A DNA stretch of 64,000 nt from Fluviicola chungangensis (GTDB lineage Bacteria > Bacteroidota > Bacteroidia > Flavobacteriales_D > Crocinitomicaceae). Below are positions 36,215 through 45,645 of the stretch, piece after piece (position 1 is the stretch's first letter; the number at the start of each line of letters is the position of its first letter). The notes under the pieces are model-generated. The model was given only the letters and a program-made list of their open reading frames with translations, was not told the DNA's origin and searched no databases. The position numbers were made by a program, and so were the translations under genes. The stretch is from positions 496,001 through 560,000 of the forward strand of contig NZ_VLPL01000003.1 of assembly GCF_007558725.1 (NCBI RefSeq), in the 5' to 3' direction.

Positions 36215-37177
36215 ATGAGTGATAATCTTCGCGGTAAGGTCTTAAAGTCAACAGGAAAGTGGTACCAGGTATTAATGCCGGATGGAAACGTCGTGGAATG
36301 TCGGGTGCGCGGAAGATTGAAACTGCAAGGCCTGAAAACGACCAATCCCATTGCTGTCGGAGATCGTGTGATTCTGGATCCAAAATCGGACGAGGAAGGA
36401 AAACGGGTGATTGTGGATTATGAACTTCGTGAAAATTACATTGTCAGAAAAAGCACGAACCTAAGCAAGCAAATGCACATTCTGGCAGCAAATGTGGATC
36501 GTGCTTACCTGATGGTAACGCTGAAATACCCTGAGACCCACTTTGTTTTCATCGACCGTTTCCTAGTTGCTGCGGAGTCATTTCGCATTCCTACCACATT
36601 GATTTTTAATAAAGTGGATCTGCTGGATGACGAGGGGTTACTGGATTTGAAAGCAATTATGTTTATGTATGAATCGGTTGGTTATCCATGCCATGCGATT
36701 TCTGCAACCAATCAAAAAGATATTGAGTTCCTGAGAGAAGAGATCAGAGATCAGCAGGTCATGATTGCCGGGCATTCCGGAACGGGCAAAAGTACATTGG
36801 TCAATGCGCTGGACCCGAATTTGGATTTACGGGTCGGAGAAATTTCGTCTGCTCATCACCAGGGGCAGCACACCACGACTTTTGCTGAAATGCATCCTTT
36901 GCAATCCGGCGGATTTATCATTGATACACCTGGAATCCGGGCTTTTGGAATTGTTGACCTGGATAAAGAAGTGATTTCCCATTACTTCCCTGAAATGCGG
37001 GAACTGATAGGAAAATGCAAGTTTCACAATTGCCAGCATTTAAACGAACCGGCTTGTGCAGTGAAGGAAGCGGTTAAAAAGGGTGAGATCTATGAAACCA
37101 GGTATTTTACCTATTTGCAGCTGATGACCGGTGACGATGAAGATGTTCACCGCAGAAATAAACGTGTTTTAGAGTAA
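36215..37177 (+). CDS. rsgA: Small-subunit ribosome biogenesis GTPase RsgA
   Basis: RsgA matures the 30S subunit. The 320-residue product has an N-terminal OB-fold and a circularly permuted GTPase domain in the order NKVD (G4), SATNQKD (G5), GHSGTGKST (G1) and DTPGIRAFG (G3). A C-terminal zinc finger is visible in CKFHNCQHLNEPACAV. All motifs are intact and the length is normal. The start codon directly follows a promoter box. Confidence 0.95.
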   Translation: MSDNLRGKVLKSTGKWYQVLMPDGNVVECRVRGRLKLQGLKTTNPIAVGDRVILDPKSDEEGKRVIVDYELRENYIVRKSTNLSKQMHILAANVDRAYLMVTLKYPETHFVFIDRFLVAAESFRIPTTLIFNKVDLLDDEGLLDLKAIMFMYESVGYPCHAISATNQKDIEFLREEIRDQQVMIAGHSGTGKSTLVNALDPNLDLRVGEISSAHHQGQHTTTFAEMHPLQSGGFIIDTPGIRAFGIVDLDKEVISHYFPEMRELIGKCKFHNCQHLNEPACAVKEAVKKGEIYETRYFTYLQLMTGDDEDVHRRNKRVLE

Positions 37178-37195
37178 TTACTTCGTAATATCGGA

Positions 37196-37231
37196 AAATT
37201 GGAATATCGGTATATACCGATATTCCAATTT
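37196..37231. terminator. Perfect 36-bp palindrome after rsgA
   Basis: AAATTGGAATATCGGTAT (37196-37213) is followed by its exact reverse complement to 37231. It can form an 18-bp hairpin 19 nt after the rsgA stop. There is no long T run, so it may be an intergenic palindromic repeat doubling as a terminator. Confidence 0.6.
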
Positions 37232-37260
37232 AGCTATTTAGAGATTTTGCGAACAATATT

Positions 37261-37268
37261 TATATTTG
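37261..37268 (+). promoter_or_regulatory. -7 box adjoining dtd
   Basis: TATATTTG (37261-37268) ends 6 nt before the ATG at 37275, so transcription could begin at the start codon of dtd. Confidence 0.5.
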
Positions 37269-37274
37269 ACAGAT

Positions 37275-37727
37275 ATGCGACTAATCATTCAGCGGGTCTC
37301 CCATGCAAGTGTAACTGTAGAAGATAAAATTATCGGGCAAATTGGCCCCGGATTGCTCGTTCTCCTTGGAATTGAACACGCCGATTCGGAAGAGGATATT
37401 GATTGGTTGATTCCAAAGATCAGCCACATGCGGATTTTTTCCGATAAAGCTGGGAAGATGAATTGTTCCCTGCAAGATATCGAGGGCGATTTGCTTGTTG
37501 TAAGTCAATTTACACTTCATGCATCTACCAAAAAGGGAAACAGGCCAAGTTTTATCGCTGCCGCAAGACCTGAACAGGCCATTCCGCTGTATGAGTCATT
37601 TATTCGCAAAGCTGAAATGCTTTTGGGGAAACCCGTACAGTCCGGATCCTTTGGAGCAGATATGAAAGTAACATTGCTGAATGACGGGCCGGTTACCATA
37701 CTCATCGATTCAAAAAACAAGGAATAA
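37275..37727 (+). CDS. dtd: D-aminoacyl-tRNA deacylase
   Basis: Dtd removes D-amino acids (and glycine) wrongly loaded on tRNAs. The product (150 residues from the ATG at 37275) starts MRLIIQRVSHASVTV as the family does. It carries the active-site motifs SQFTLHASTKKGNRPSF and NDGPVTI. The in-frame TTG at 37266 is inside the -7 box and was rejected. The stop overlaps the start of the MazG-like gene (TAATG), so both are translated from one message. Confidence 0.93.
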   Translation: MRLIIQRVSHASVTVEDKIIGQIGPGLLVLLGIEHADSEEDIDWLIPKISHMRIFSDKAGKMNCSLQDIEGDLLVVSQFTLHASTKKGNRPSFIAAARPEQAIPLYESFIRKAEMLLGKPVQSGSFGADMKVTLLNDGPVTILIDSKNKE

Positions 37728-38056
37728 TGGAGATTTCAGAAGCGCAAAAGAAAGTGGACCAATGGATCAAAGAGGTTGGAGTACGTTATTTTAATGAGCT
37801 GACAAATATGGCCATGCTTACGGAGGAGGTGGGAGAAGTTGCCCGGATCATTGCCCGCAGATATGGGGAACAAAGTGAAAAGGAGAGTGATAAGGACAAG
37901 GATTTGGGAGATGAATTGGCCGATGTGCTTTTTGTATTAATCTGTTTAGCGAATCAAACCGGCGTGAATTTGGAGGAAGCTTTGGAAAAGAACTTGGCCA
38001 AAAAAACGGGAAGAGATGCCGCACGTCATAAGGAAAATAAGAAACTGCGTGATTAA
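37727..38056 (+). CDS. MazG-like nucleotide pyrophosphohydrolase (short form)
   Basis: This 109-residue single-domain protein belongs to the all-alpha MazG-like NTP pyrophosphatases that remove non-canonical nucleotides. The metal-binding pattern is visible as EEVGEVARII (ExxE-type helix) and DLGDELADVLFVLI (ExxD-type helix). It is coupled to dtd by a one-base TAATG overlap, so both act in quality control of translation and nucleotide pools. A different, longer MazG-like protein is encoded at 60628-61020. Confidence 0.85.
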   Translation: MEISEAQKKVDQWIKEVGVRYFNELTNMAMLTEEVGEVARIIARRYGEQSEKESDKDKDLGDELADVLFVLICLANQTGVNLEEALEKNLAKKTGRDAARHKENKKLRD

Positions 38057-38128
38057 TTCGTTACCCGAAACCTGTAACAATAGAATCATTTTTGCTTTAT
38101 CCGGGTAGAACCAAGTACTCAACATTTC

Positions 38129-39322
38129 ATGAATAAATTATTGACCGTTCTCATTACTTTGCTGTGTATGGATTCCTATGCACAACATTCATCCGGATTT
38201 GATGCCAAAGAAGCGCGCGACCTTATTCAAATTTGCAATTCATTTACCTATTTGGACCTGGAAGGTTCCGATGAGGCCATTCTTCCGAAGGAGTATGTTC
38301 GGATTTATTCTTCTCCGGCTTACGGAATGGACAACCTGTTCCAGGTGTATGTCAATCAATCCAAAACAAAAGCGGTATTGAATTTCAGGGGTTCAACGGA
38401 TAAAAAATCAAGTTGGTTGGAGAATATGTATTCTTCCCTGGTTCCTGCAAAGGATACCATTTTTAAAGGTGAAACGACTTTTTCCTATACCTGTGCAGAA
38501 GATCCGGACGCAGCGGTTCATGCGGGATATATTTTGGGCCTGTCTTACTGTGCGGATGATATTTTGAAACAAATTCAAAACCTGAATAAACAAGGAATTT
38601 ATACGATTTATATCACCGGGCATTCGCAAGGGGGAGCTTTGGCTCAGATGGCAAGATCCTGGCTGCATTTTCTGCCGAAATCCACATTGAGCAGCCGAAA
38701 CAGCTTCAAAGTTTATGCTTTTGCCAATCCGATGATTGGGAATAAAGTTTTTGCGATGGAATATCAACGGCGTTTTGCTGATCCCGGATACAGTTTCCTG
38801 CTTCACAACCCGGAAGATATAGTGCCGAAGATGCCGGTTTCATTCAACGATTCTACCTTTTGGAAGAGTAATTTGCAAACCATGCTTTTTGATCGTGAAA
38901 ATTTCCATTTTAAAGAAAGCATGAAAGAGGGTATGCTGAATATGTTCGGTGCAAAACTGAATAAGTTCAACAATGGGGTCTCAAACAATGTGCACGAGCA
39001 ATTGGTGAAATTACTAGGCGATTTTCGGATGCCGGCAGCTAAAAATGAAGCGAATTTTATGCATACGTCCAAAGCAATTCTCTTGCCACCAACGCAATAC
39101 CCGCTGGAATTAAAAGATTCGAGTATTTTACAGAATGATTCTTTAATGAAAGTATATAAACGCGGGGCAGATGGGATGTTTGAGGATAAAAGCGTATATA
39201 AACGAGATAAGGCGATTTTGCAGCATAAACCCTACAATTATTACACAGCCTTGCTGAAAGTCTATTTCATCCAGGAATACGACCGACTGGAGAACAAATA
39301 TTTTATCCTGCCCAAAAAATGA
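38129..39322 (+). CDS. Secreted class-3 lipase-like hydrolase
   Basis: The 397-residue protein has a signal peptide ending near DSYAQHS. An alpha/beta-hydrolase core of the fungal (class 3) lipase type contains the nucleophile elbow GHSQGGALA with S166. The aspartate and histidine partners would lie later (around DPGYSFLLHNPEDIVP and the HEQL region), but I cannot fix them exactly. No T9SS C-terminal domain is evident, so it is probably periplasmic. It is monocistronic and ends 14 bp from the convergent wzc gene. Confidence 0.8.
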   Translation: MNKLLTVLITLLCMDSYAQHSSGFDAKEARDLIQICNSFTYLDLEGSDEAILPKEYVRIYSSPAYGMDNLFQVYVNQSKTKAVLNFRGSTDKKSSWLENMYSSLVPAKDTIFKGETTFSYTCAEDPDAAVHAGYILGLSYCADDILKQIQNLNKQGIYTIYITGHSQGGALAQMARSWLHFLPKSTLSSRNSFKVYAFANPMIGNKVFAMEYQRRFADPGYSFLLHNPEDIVPKMPVSFNDSTFWKSNLQTMLFDRENFHFKESMKEGMLNMFGAKLNKFNNGVSNNVHEQLVKLLGDFRMPAAKNEANFMHTSKAILLPPTQYPLELKDSSILQNDSLMKVYKRGADGMFEDKSVYKRDKAILQHKPYNYYTALLKVYFIQEYDRLENKYFILPKK

Positions 39323-39336
39323 TCAAAACACTAAGT

Positions 39337-41724
39337 TCATTGCCCGATCCCCAATAAACGTTTCCACCAGGGTCTTTTTTCCACATCCTCTCCGTAGCCA
39401 TACGAATAAGAATAAGAATAACTTCCTACTTTATTCTTGACGGCATTCATCATAATATACAGGTTCTTTAATTTTCCTTGGTTTTTAAGTTCCAGGATAT
39501 GGTTTTGATAACGCTTGTTAATCATGCCGGAGCGGATAATGTAAAGTGAGATATCTGTCAGTCTGTTGGTAGTGACAGCGTCAATTACCAGGCCTACAGG
39601 AGCATTATCCAGAATAATATAATCAAATTCTTTGCGCAGATCTCCCATTAATTCGTCTAACCGGTGGCTCATGAGCAGCTCACTTGGGTTCGGGGGAATA
39701 TCACCGGCTTGGATAACGTTGAATGAATGCCCATTCGATTCTGCAACGCTGATGATGTCCTTTGCTTTCAGATCTTGATTCACCAAATAATTTGACAGGC
39801 CGGGCATGTTTTTAAGTTCCAGGATTTCTTTGATCCGTGGTTTTCTGAGATCAAGACCCATTAACAACACTTTTTTCCCGGTTGCTGCGAACATAAATGC
39901 CAGGTTGACTGATGTTGAAGACTTACCTTCACCACTCAAACTTGATGTGATGCCAATGACTCTACATTCGTCTTTCCCGGAAGGGATGACAAACGAAAGG
40001 TTGGTCCGCAAAACTCTGAAGGATTCTGCGATATTGGATTGTGGATAGTTCCACGCCAGCAACTTGTCCTTGTCCTTCACTTCCGGGATATCGCCAACAA
40101 CAGTTAGTCCGGAATGATCCAAATCAGTGCGGGAAACTATCTTATTGTTCAGCAAGGTCCGTAGGTAAATCACTCCAATCGGAATTAAAATCCCAAACAT
40201 CAACGCAATCAGGTAAATCAATGTTTTCTTTGGTGAAACCGGGATGCCGGTGCTGTATGCTTCGTCAATAACCCGTGAGTTGGCAACGGTTGCGGCTAGT
40301 GAAATCTCGTTCTGCTCGCGTTTCTGCAAAAGAAAAAGGTATAAACTTTCTTTAATTTGCTGCTGGCGGAAGATATCCCGGTATTCTCTTTCGAATTGGG
40401 GAATAGATGAAATTTTGGATTGATACAATTGTTCTTCGCTTTTCAACTTCTTCAATTCCATTTTTGACGAGTTGCGCATGTTGCGCAGACTATTCTCCAG
40501 GGAGGTGCGTAAACTGGACAATTGAGATTCGATACTGGCAACTTTCGGATGCTTACCTCCATTGGTCTCACGCAAACGGTTGCGCTCCAATACCAGGGTG
40601 TTGTACTGATTGGTCATTTCCCCGATCGAAGGATCTTTGAAACCTAAGTTTGCAGGCAAGAGTTGCTCGTATCCGTTTTGCTGGGAAACCACTTCATTCA
40701 TAAAGTCAGCCAACTCCATTTCAATACTTGCATCGACTACTTTTTTCTCAATATCCCCCTCTTTTTCGAGGTAAGATACCGCATCTGTGGTGACATCTAC
40801 CAAGTGGTGTTTGGATTTGTAATCTTCCCCTTTCTTTTCGACGTCAGTCAGTTCAGCTGCAATAAATTTCATCCGGTCATTGATGAAGGCGGTAGTGTTT
40901 TTTACGACCTCATTTTTGTTGTTTATGGCATTTTCCTGGTGAACGGCTATGATCTTGTTCAAAATGGCGTTGTTTTTGCCAACATTATGCCCTTTTACTT
41001 TTAGTACCAGGATATTTGCATCCTTGCTGGCCGGCTCAACCGACAGGTTTTTGCGAATTTCTGTCGCGACTTCGGAAACGGGTGAAACATTGATCAGAAT
41101 TCGTTTTCCAATCCAGGGAGATTTAAATTCATTGGTTTTTTCCAGAATTATATTTCCAATGGATAATTGAAGAACGGCTCCGTATTTATACATGTTTCCT
41201 ACCAATTCATTTCCCGAAGTAATGGTGTATTCGTTAGCCGAAGTCAAGGTGATTTCAAATTCATAATGCTTATCGTAGTATAAACTGTCGGCTTCCACGG
41301 AACGGACCCGGATCGGATTTGAGTCATATAATTCTGAGCGCACTAACCCTGTTGTGGTCCCAACAATTTGATACTTCCAGTGCAGTTGCAATTCACGTAC
41401 AACATGCTCCATGAGTGAGCGTGACTGGTATAGTTCTATTTCATCTTCAAGTACGCCACCTCCACTTGCTAACCCCAAGTCTTTAAGCATTCCAAGCTCC
41501 TCTGAAGCCATACCCGACTTACTTTCCTGTTCTATCAAAACAGTTGCAGTACTTTCATAGCTGGGAGTTTGATACCGGGCATACACCCAGCCCAAAACCA
41601 ATAATAAGATGACCGAACTAAGGACCCATCTCCAATGGATGAGGTATTTATCTAGCAGATCCCTTAGAGATATTGCGCTTTCTTCGTTTTCACGGACTTT
41701 GTATATTGCTTCCTCCTGACGCAT
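39337..41724 (-). CDS. Wzc-type polysaccharide co-polymerase / tyrosine autokinase
   Basis: The 795-residue inner-membrane protein controls chain length and export of the polysaccharide. It has an N-terminal Wzz domain with helices at about 35-53 and 505-530, a long periplasmic coiled-coil part, and a cytoplasmic BY-kinase domain. Walker A GEGKSST lies near 598-604, with Walker A' LDLRKPRI and Walker B FDYIILDNAP. The C-terminus has a tyrosine cluster (SYSYSYSYGYGED, about 765-780), the autophosphorylation tail. Its gene directly abuts wza and is the last gene of the locus. Confidence 0.93.
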   Translation of the reverse strand: MRQEEAIYKVRENEESAISLRDLLDKYLIHWRWVLSSVILLLVLGWVYARYQTPSYESTATVLIEQESKSGMASEELGMLKDLGLASGGGVLEDEIELYQSRSLMEHVVRELQLHWKYQIVGTTTGLVRSELYDSNPIRVRSVEADSLYYDKHYEFEITLTSANEYTITSGNELVGNMYKYGAVLQLSIGNIILEKTNEFKSPWIGKRILINVSPVSEVATEIRKNLSVEPASKDANILVLKVKGHNVGKNNAILNKIIAVHQENAINNKNEVVKNTTAFINDRMKFIAAELTDVEKKGEDYKSKHHLVDVTTDAVSYLEKEGDIEKKVVDASIEMELADFMNEVVSQQNGYEQLLPANLGFKDPSIGEMTNQYNTLVLERNRLRETNGGKHPKVASIESQLSSLRTSLENSLRNMRNSSKMELKKLKSEEQLYQSKISSIPQFEREYRDIFRQQQIKESLYLFLLQKREQNEISLAATVANSRVIDEAYSTGIPVSPKKTLIYLIALMFGILIPIGVIYLRTLLNNKIVSRTDLDHSGLTVVGDIPEVKDKDKLLAWNYPQSNIAESFRVLRTNLSFVIPSGKDECRVIGITSSLSGEGKSSTSVNLAFMFAATGKKVLLMGLDLRKPRIKEILELKNMPGLSNYLVNQDLKAKDIISVAESNGHSFNVIQAGDIPPNPSELLMSHRLDELMGDLRKEFDYIILDNAPVGLVIDAVTTNRLTDISLYIIRSGMINKRYQNHILELKNQGKLKNLYIMMNAVKNKVGSYSYSYSYGYGEDVEKRPWWKRLLGIGQ

Positions 41725-42528
41725 TTACTTAGTAATAATTGAAATTGTGGTAATCACCAGGGAAGAGATAGAGATGAAAATTGCCCCGGAAGTTCTCCAG
41801 AATGCACCTTCTGACCTGGCAGCAGCATTCGGTTGAACATACACCACGTCGTTTTGCTGAAGGTAATAGGCCGGTGACCGGAAGACGTCTTTCTTGGTAA
41901 GATTAATACTATATTCCATTTTAACTCCGCTCGAATCCCGGATTACTTTAATGTTTTCTCGTTTCCCCGACATTTTTAGGTCGCCTGCAAGACCAATTGC
42001 TTCAAGCAGGGTGATTCGTTCATTTGGAATCTTAAATGTCCCCGGGGATTTTACATCCCCAAGCACCGTCACTTTGAAATTTAAAATTTGGATATGTACA
42101 GTAGGGTTTTTAAGATGCCCCGTTAACATCGTCTTAATTTCCGACTCTACATCCATCCTGTTTTTACCGGCAACGTTCAGTATTCCTAAAATAGGAAGAG
42201 AAATCTCTCCCCTGGCATTTACCAGATACCCATAAAGAGCGGGATTTCCAATTGTATATCCTTGGTTTGATGATGAAGCCGTTGGAAGGTTATAAATTCT
42301 CGCCGATTCCTGGTCTTCGGCAGTTATAACGATCGATAAAAAGTCATCCACTTTGAATATGGGAGTGAAATTTTGTGCAGAGACCTGCAAACTATCAGTT
42401 TCCAAATCCTGAAAGTATACAATTTCTTTTGCTGTTCTGCACGAAACACTTAACAAAGCAAGAATAAAGGCGGAAACGAGGAAGGGAATGCTGATTTTTG
42501 GCATCCTTGTAAGATTATAAAAATTCAT
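41725..42528 (-). CDS. Wza-type polysaccharide export lipoprotein
   Basis: Wza-family proteins form the outer-membrane exit channel for the polysaccharide. The 267-residue product has a lipoprotein signal with lipid cysteine at residue 30 (LLSVSCRTAKE), a poly-export domain (FKVDDFLSIVI) and SLBB-type repeats (VLGDVKSPGTFKIPNERITLLEAIGLAGD). A C-terminal helix lies near 245-265. A TATATTTG motif (42538-42531) ends 2 nt before the ATG at 42528. If it is an internal promoter, translation would more likely begin at the second ATG, 42504. Directly abuts wzc. Confidence 0.92.
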   Translation of the reverse strand: MNFYNLTRMPKISIPFLVSAFILALLSVSCRTAKEIVYFQDLETDSLQVSAQNFTPIFKVDDFLSIVITAEDQESARIYNLPTASSSNQGYTIGNPALYGYLVNARGEISLPILGILNVAGKNRMDVESEIKTMLTGHLKNPTVHIQILNFKVTVLGDVKSPGTFKIPNERITLLEAIGLAGDLKMSGKRENIKVIRDSSGVKMEYSINLTKKDVFRSPAYYLQQNDVVYVQPNAAARSEGAFWRTSGAIFISISSLVITTISIITK

Positions 42529-42543
42529 TACAAATATATGAAA

Positions 42544-43725
42544 TTACTTCGGAAAAAGCCATTTGGAAGCAAGCAGTCGCCTGGTTTGATCATTGGAATC
42601 TTTTTGATGTGTAAATTTTTCGCGGTGTTTTTTTATGGTCGACCGGGATATTGTCCTTCTTTTAATAACAACTTGTTTGATTCGGTATAGAAAAAGAAGA
42701 GCCAGTGCGCAAAATAGCAGGATGATTGTAAAAGCAACATAGGTATTTGTCAGTTTCAGTAAAACCGAGAAGATCAAAACACAGGCAATATTTACGGAAG
42801 CAATGCAGAAACTGGCTTTGCGGTGGGAGATCCTAAACGAATCGATCAAAATATGGTGTAAGTGGTTTCTATCAGCCGAAAAGGGGTTTTTTCCATTCAG
42901 TACCCGAATCGTAAATACCCGGGCAGTATCGAATAAAGGAATGATAATAAACGAAACTAAAATGATCGGAACATCGAATGCATTAAAGGGTAATTTGCTT
43001 AATGAAGCTATATCGAGGGACAAAAAACGAATCGACATCACGCCCACCATAAAACCGATCAACATGGATCCCGTATCGCCCATAAAGATCTTATTTTTGG
43101 CAGAAAGATTAAAAAACAGGAAACCTGTGAGGATGCCAACCATCACGAGTGAAGTGAGCCCAAAAAAGTGTCGTCCTGCAAAGAAAAATACCACTGCAAA
43201 GCCCGAAAATGCAACAATGCCGATGGAAGATGCCAAACCATCAATTCCATCGATCAGGTTGAACGCATTGATAATGGCGAGCATAATGAATAAGCCTAAA
43301 CCGATTCCCAGCCAATGGTCAATGTGATTGATACCAAAAAAACCGTGAAACGAATTAATTTCAAACTTTGGATTCATCAATATGAAAAGCGAAGCAATGG
43401 TTTGTCCGGCCACTTTTGTTGACGGGGCAAGTACCACCAGGTCATCTTTCAGGCCCAGGAAAAATAAGATCGTTAATGCCGGATAAAAGCTCGTTGCAAC
43501 CCCATAGGTATCGAAAGTATGATTGAAATACAGGGAAATTATCAGCACAATGAAGAAAGCCATTCCTCCAAGACTTGGCGTAGCGGATGAATGTGAACTG
43601 CGTTCATTGGGATTATCCATTAATTTTTTAAACCGAACAATTCGAATAATATTAGGCACCAAATAGGCCGTTGCTGCTATGGAAAGCACCAGCGAAGCTA
43701 TTGCGTGAATAATTGGATAATTCAT
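42544..43725 (-). CDS. WecA/TagO-like polyprenyl-phosphate sugar-1-phosphate transferase
   Basis: The 393-residue membrane protein of the MraY/WecA family attaches the first sugar phosphate to undecaprenyl phosphate. It has about 11 membrane helices, the Mg-binding GLKDDLVVLAP, NAFNLIDGIDGLAS, MGDTGSMLIGF and the C-terminal cytoplasmic motif DRNHLHHILID. These are all hallmarks of WecA rather than MraY. The polar C-terminal tail of about 40 residues is unusual for the family. It starts the lipid-linked synthesis of the surface polysaccharide, so GlcNAc-1-P (or a related HexNAc) is the likely first sugar. Confidence 0.9.
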   Translation of the reverse strand: MNYPIIHAIASLVLSIAATAYLVPNIIRIVRFKKLMDNPNERSSHSSATPSLGGMAFFIVLIISLYFNHTFDTYGVATSFYPALTILFFLGLKDDLVVLAPSTKVAGQTIASLFILMNPKFEINSFHGFFGINHIDHWLGIGLGLFIMLAIINAFNLIDGIDGLASSIGIVAFSGFAVVFFFAGRHFFGLTSLVMVGILTGFLFFNLSAKNKIFMGDTGSMLIGFMVGVMSIRFLSLDIASLSKLPFNAFDVPIILVSFIIIPLFDTARVFTIRVLNGKNPFSADRNHLHHILIDSFRISHRKASFCIASVNIACVLIFSVLLKLTNTYVAFTIILLFCALALLFLYRIKQVVIKRRTISRSTIKKHREKFTHQKDSNDQTRRLLASKWLFPK

Positions 43726-43812
43726 GAGGCGAAAGGTAAAATGATTTTCATGCGTAATCTATTTTTTTAACATAATATCTGTTAAAACTGTTTTTTATTA
43801 AAGAGCAAATTA

Positions 43813-44903
43813 TTAATTGGTGAGTTTGATTAAAATTTTAACGATTCTCTCTGCTGTTCTTCCATCCCAAAAAAGGGGAATGGATCCGGTTTTCCAATTC
43901 CCAGAAAAACATACTCTAAGCATTTTTTCAATTTCTTTAGGATATGCTCCAATCAGTTTGTTGGTTCCTTCGGTAATCGTTTCAGGCCGCGCGGTCGTAT
44001 TTCTCAAAGTCATGCACGGAACTTTCATAACAGTAGTTTCTTCCGGAACACCTCCTGAATCTGTGATTACTAGTTTTGCATGCTGAACTAAATAATTGAA
44101 TTTCAAGTATCCCATCGGATCAATCAGATGCAAACGCGGATGTGCTATTCCCAATAATTCGATCATTCTGGCTGTTCGTGGATGAACCGGAAAAACAATA
44201 GGGGCATTTTCCGAACCATTGATGATTTGATCAATTAAGGCTTTAAGCTTTGTTTCTCCATCCACATTGCTCGGTCGATGAAGTGTTAAAACAATATATT
44301 CCTTGTCGATCAGATTAAGTTGATTCCACAATTCCGGTTTTCTAAAACGGGGCATTTGTTTAAGTAATGTATCAATCATCGTGTTTCCCACAAAATATAT
44401 CTTTTCTTCATCAATCCCAGCCTTCCTAAGATTTTTGTTCGCAACTCCAGAAGTGGTAAAAAATAATCTGTAATGGCATCTGTTACCAATCGATTAATTT
44501 CTTCCGGCATTGTCCGATCATTGGATCGAATTCCTCCTTCAACATGTGCGACTTTGATTTGCAACTTTTGTGCCACGATCGCACATGCCATTGTGGAAGT
44601 CACGTCTCCAACGACCAGCACCAGATCTGTCGGGTTAGTTTCCAGGTACTTCTCAAAACGAACCATTATAGCGGCTGTTTGTTCTGCCTGTGTTCCTCCA
44701 CCTGCATCAAGGTTTACATCTGGCTGTGGAATTTCCAATTCGGTGAAAAATTGCCCCGACATTTTTTCATCGTAATGTTGACCTGTGTGTACCAAACTAT
44801 AGTGTAATGAACTTCCTTCAGCTTGCGCCTTGTGCAATGCATGAATAATCGGTGCAATCTTCATGAAGTTAGGCCGAGCTCCGGCAATAAGAGTAATGTG
44901 CAT
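43813..44903 (-). pseudogene. wecB: UDP-GlcNAc 2-epimerase (WecB), frameshifted at a T6 run
   Basis: The N-terminal part (44903 to about 44464: MHITLIAGARPNFMKIAPII, HVEGGIRSNDRTMPEEINR) and the C-terminal part (about 44456 to 43813: SGVANKNLRKAGIDEE, KVPCMTLRNTTARPETI) together make a normal WecB of about 363 residues. They lie in frames offset by -1. The junction is a run of six T (44463-44458 on the minus strand). With seven T the sequence would read DYFFTTSGVANKN, as in the family. As given, the frame-0 product ends early after DYFLPLLELR... at 44376. The site is U_UUU_UUA in the correct phase for -1 slippage. Real mutation, homopolymer error and programmed frameshift are all possible. 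UDP-ManNAc supply to this locus depends on it. Confidence 0.88.
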
Positions 44904-44916
44904 TTTAACTTATGTA

Positions 44917-45645
44917 TTAAGGTTGACCGGTTATTTTAGTTTTCAATACGACCCATATAAATTTTGGCATGGATACCAGATTGCGTTGGGCAAGCCGTTT
45001 CGGTTCCTTAACAAATCGAATCAGCCATTCCAAACCGATCTTGATCCAAAATGGATGGGGCCGTTTTACGGTCCCGGCATAAAAGTCAAAAACGGCACCA
45101 ATAGAAGAGATCACGCTGGCATTCAATTTGTCTTTGTGTTCAAATACCCATTTCTCTTGTTTTGGAGCGGTCATTCCGATAAAAAGAAAATCAGGCTCAA
45201 AAGCATTTACTTTTTCAATCATTGTTTTATTCTCGTCATCCGAAAAGATAGTTTTATAAGGAGGGCTAAACGACTGAACACTCAAATTGGGATAATCCTG
45301 CTTCAGGCGTTCTGTGATTTTATCCAACGTATTTTGTGACGCACCTAAATAAAATACCTTTTTTCCTTCTGCATTTGCTTTCTCCAAACAAAACTGATGG
45401 AGGTCAGCACCGGCAATCTTACGGATTTGTTTCGCCTTAAGAAAACGCGCGGCAAGTACTATTCCTATTCCATCAGGCAATAAGATGTCTGATGATTTCA
45501 GGGCAGAACGAAATACTTCATCCTTTTCAGCTACGCAATAGGAATGCGGATTAATTGTATTAATCAGTACTTTTCCCGATAATGGATAGTTATCAAGTAT
45601 TCCATCAAAAACACTATAACCCAGTAAATTCAATTTCTCACTCAT
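44917..45645 (-). CDS. WecG/TagA/CpsF-family glycosyltransferase
   Basis: The 242-residue product belongs to GT26 (WecG/TagA), which adds the second sugar, usually ManNAc or ManNAcA, to the lipid-linked first sugar. Visible motifs are DILLPDGIGIVLAARFL, KVFYLGASQNTLDK and FVGMT-like FLFIGMTAPKQEKWV. It begins 8 bp inside the preceding acetyltransferase gene, so the pair is coupled. It pairs logically with wecA and wecB (HexNAc-P-lipid acceptor and ManNAc donor). Confidence 0.88.
   Translation of the reverse strand: MSEKLNLLGYSVFDGILDNYPLSGKVLINTINPHSYCVAEKDEVFRSALKSSDILLPDGIGIVLAARFLKAKQIRKIAGADLHQFCLEKANAEGKKVFYLGASQNTLDKITERLKQDYPNLSVQSFSPPYKTIFSDDENKTMIEKVNAFEPDFLFIGMTAPKQEKWVFEHKDKLNASVISSIGAVFDFYAGTVKRPHPFWIKIGLEWLIRFVKEPKRLAQRNLVSMPKFIWVVLKTKITGQP

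Noticed and set aside
42803-43327. 174-codon ORF on the plus strand opposite the WecA-like gene
   Set aside because: It is the antisense shadow of a well-supported membrane protein gene and has no family features.
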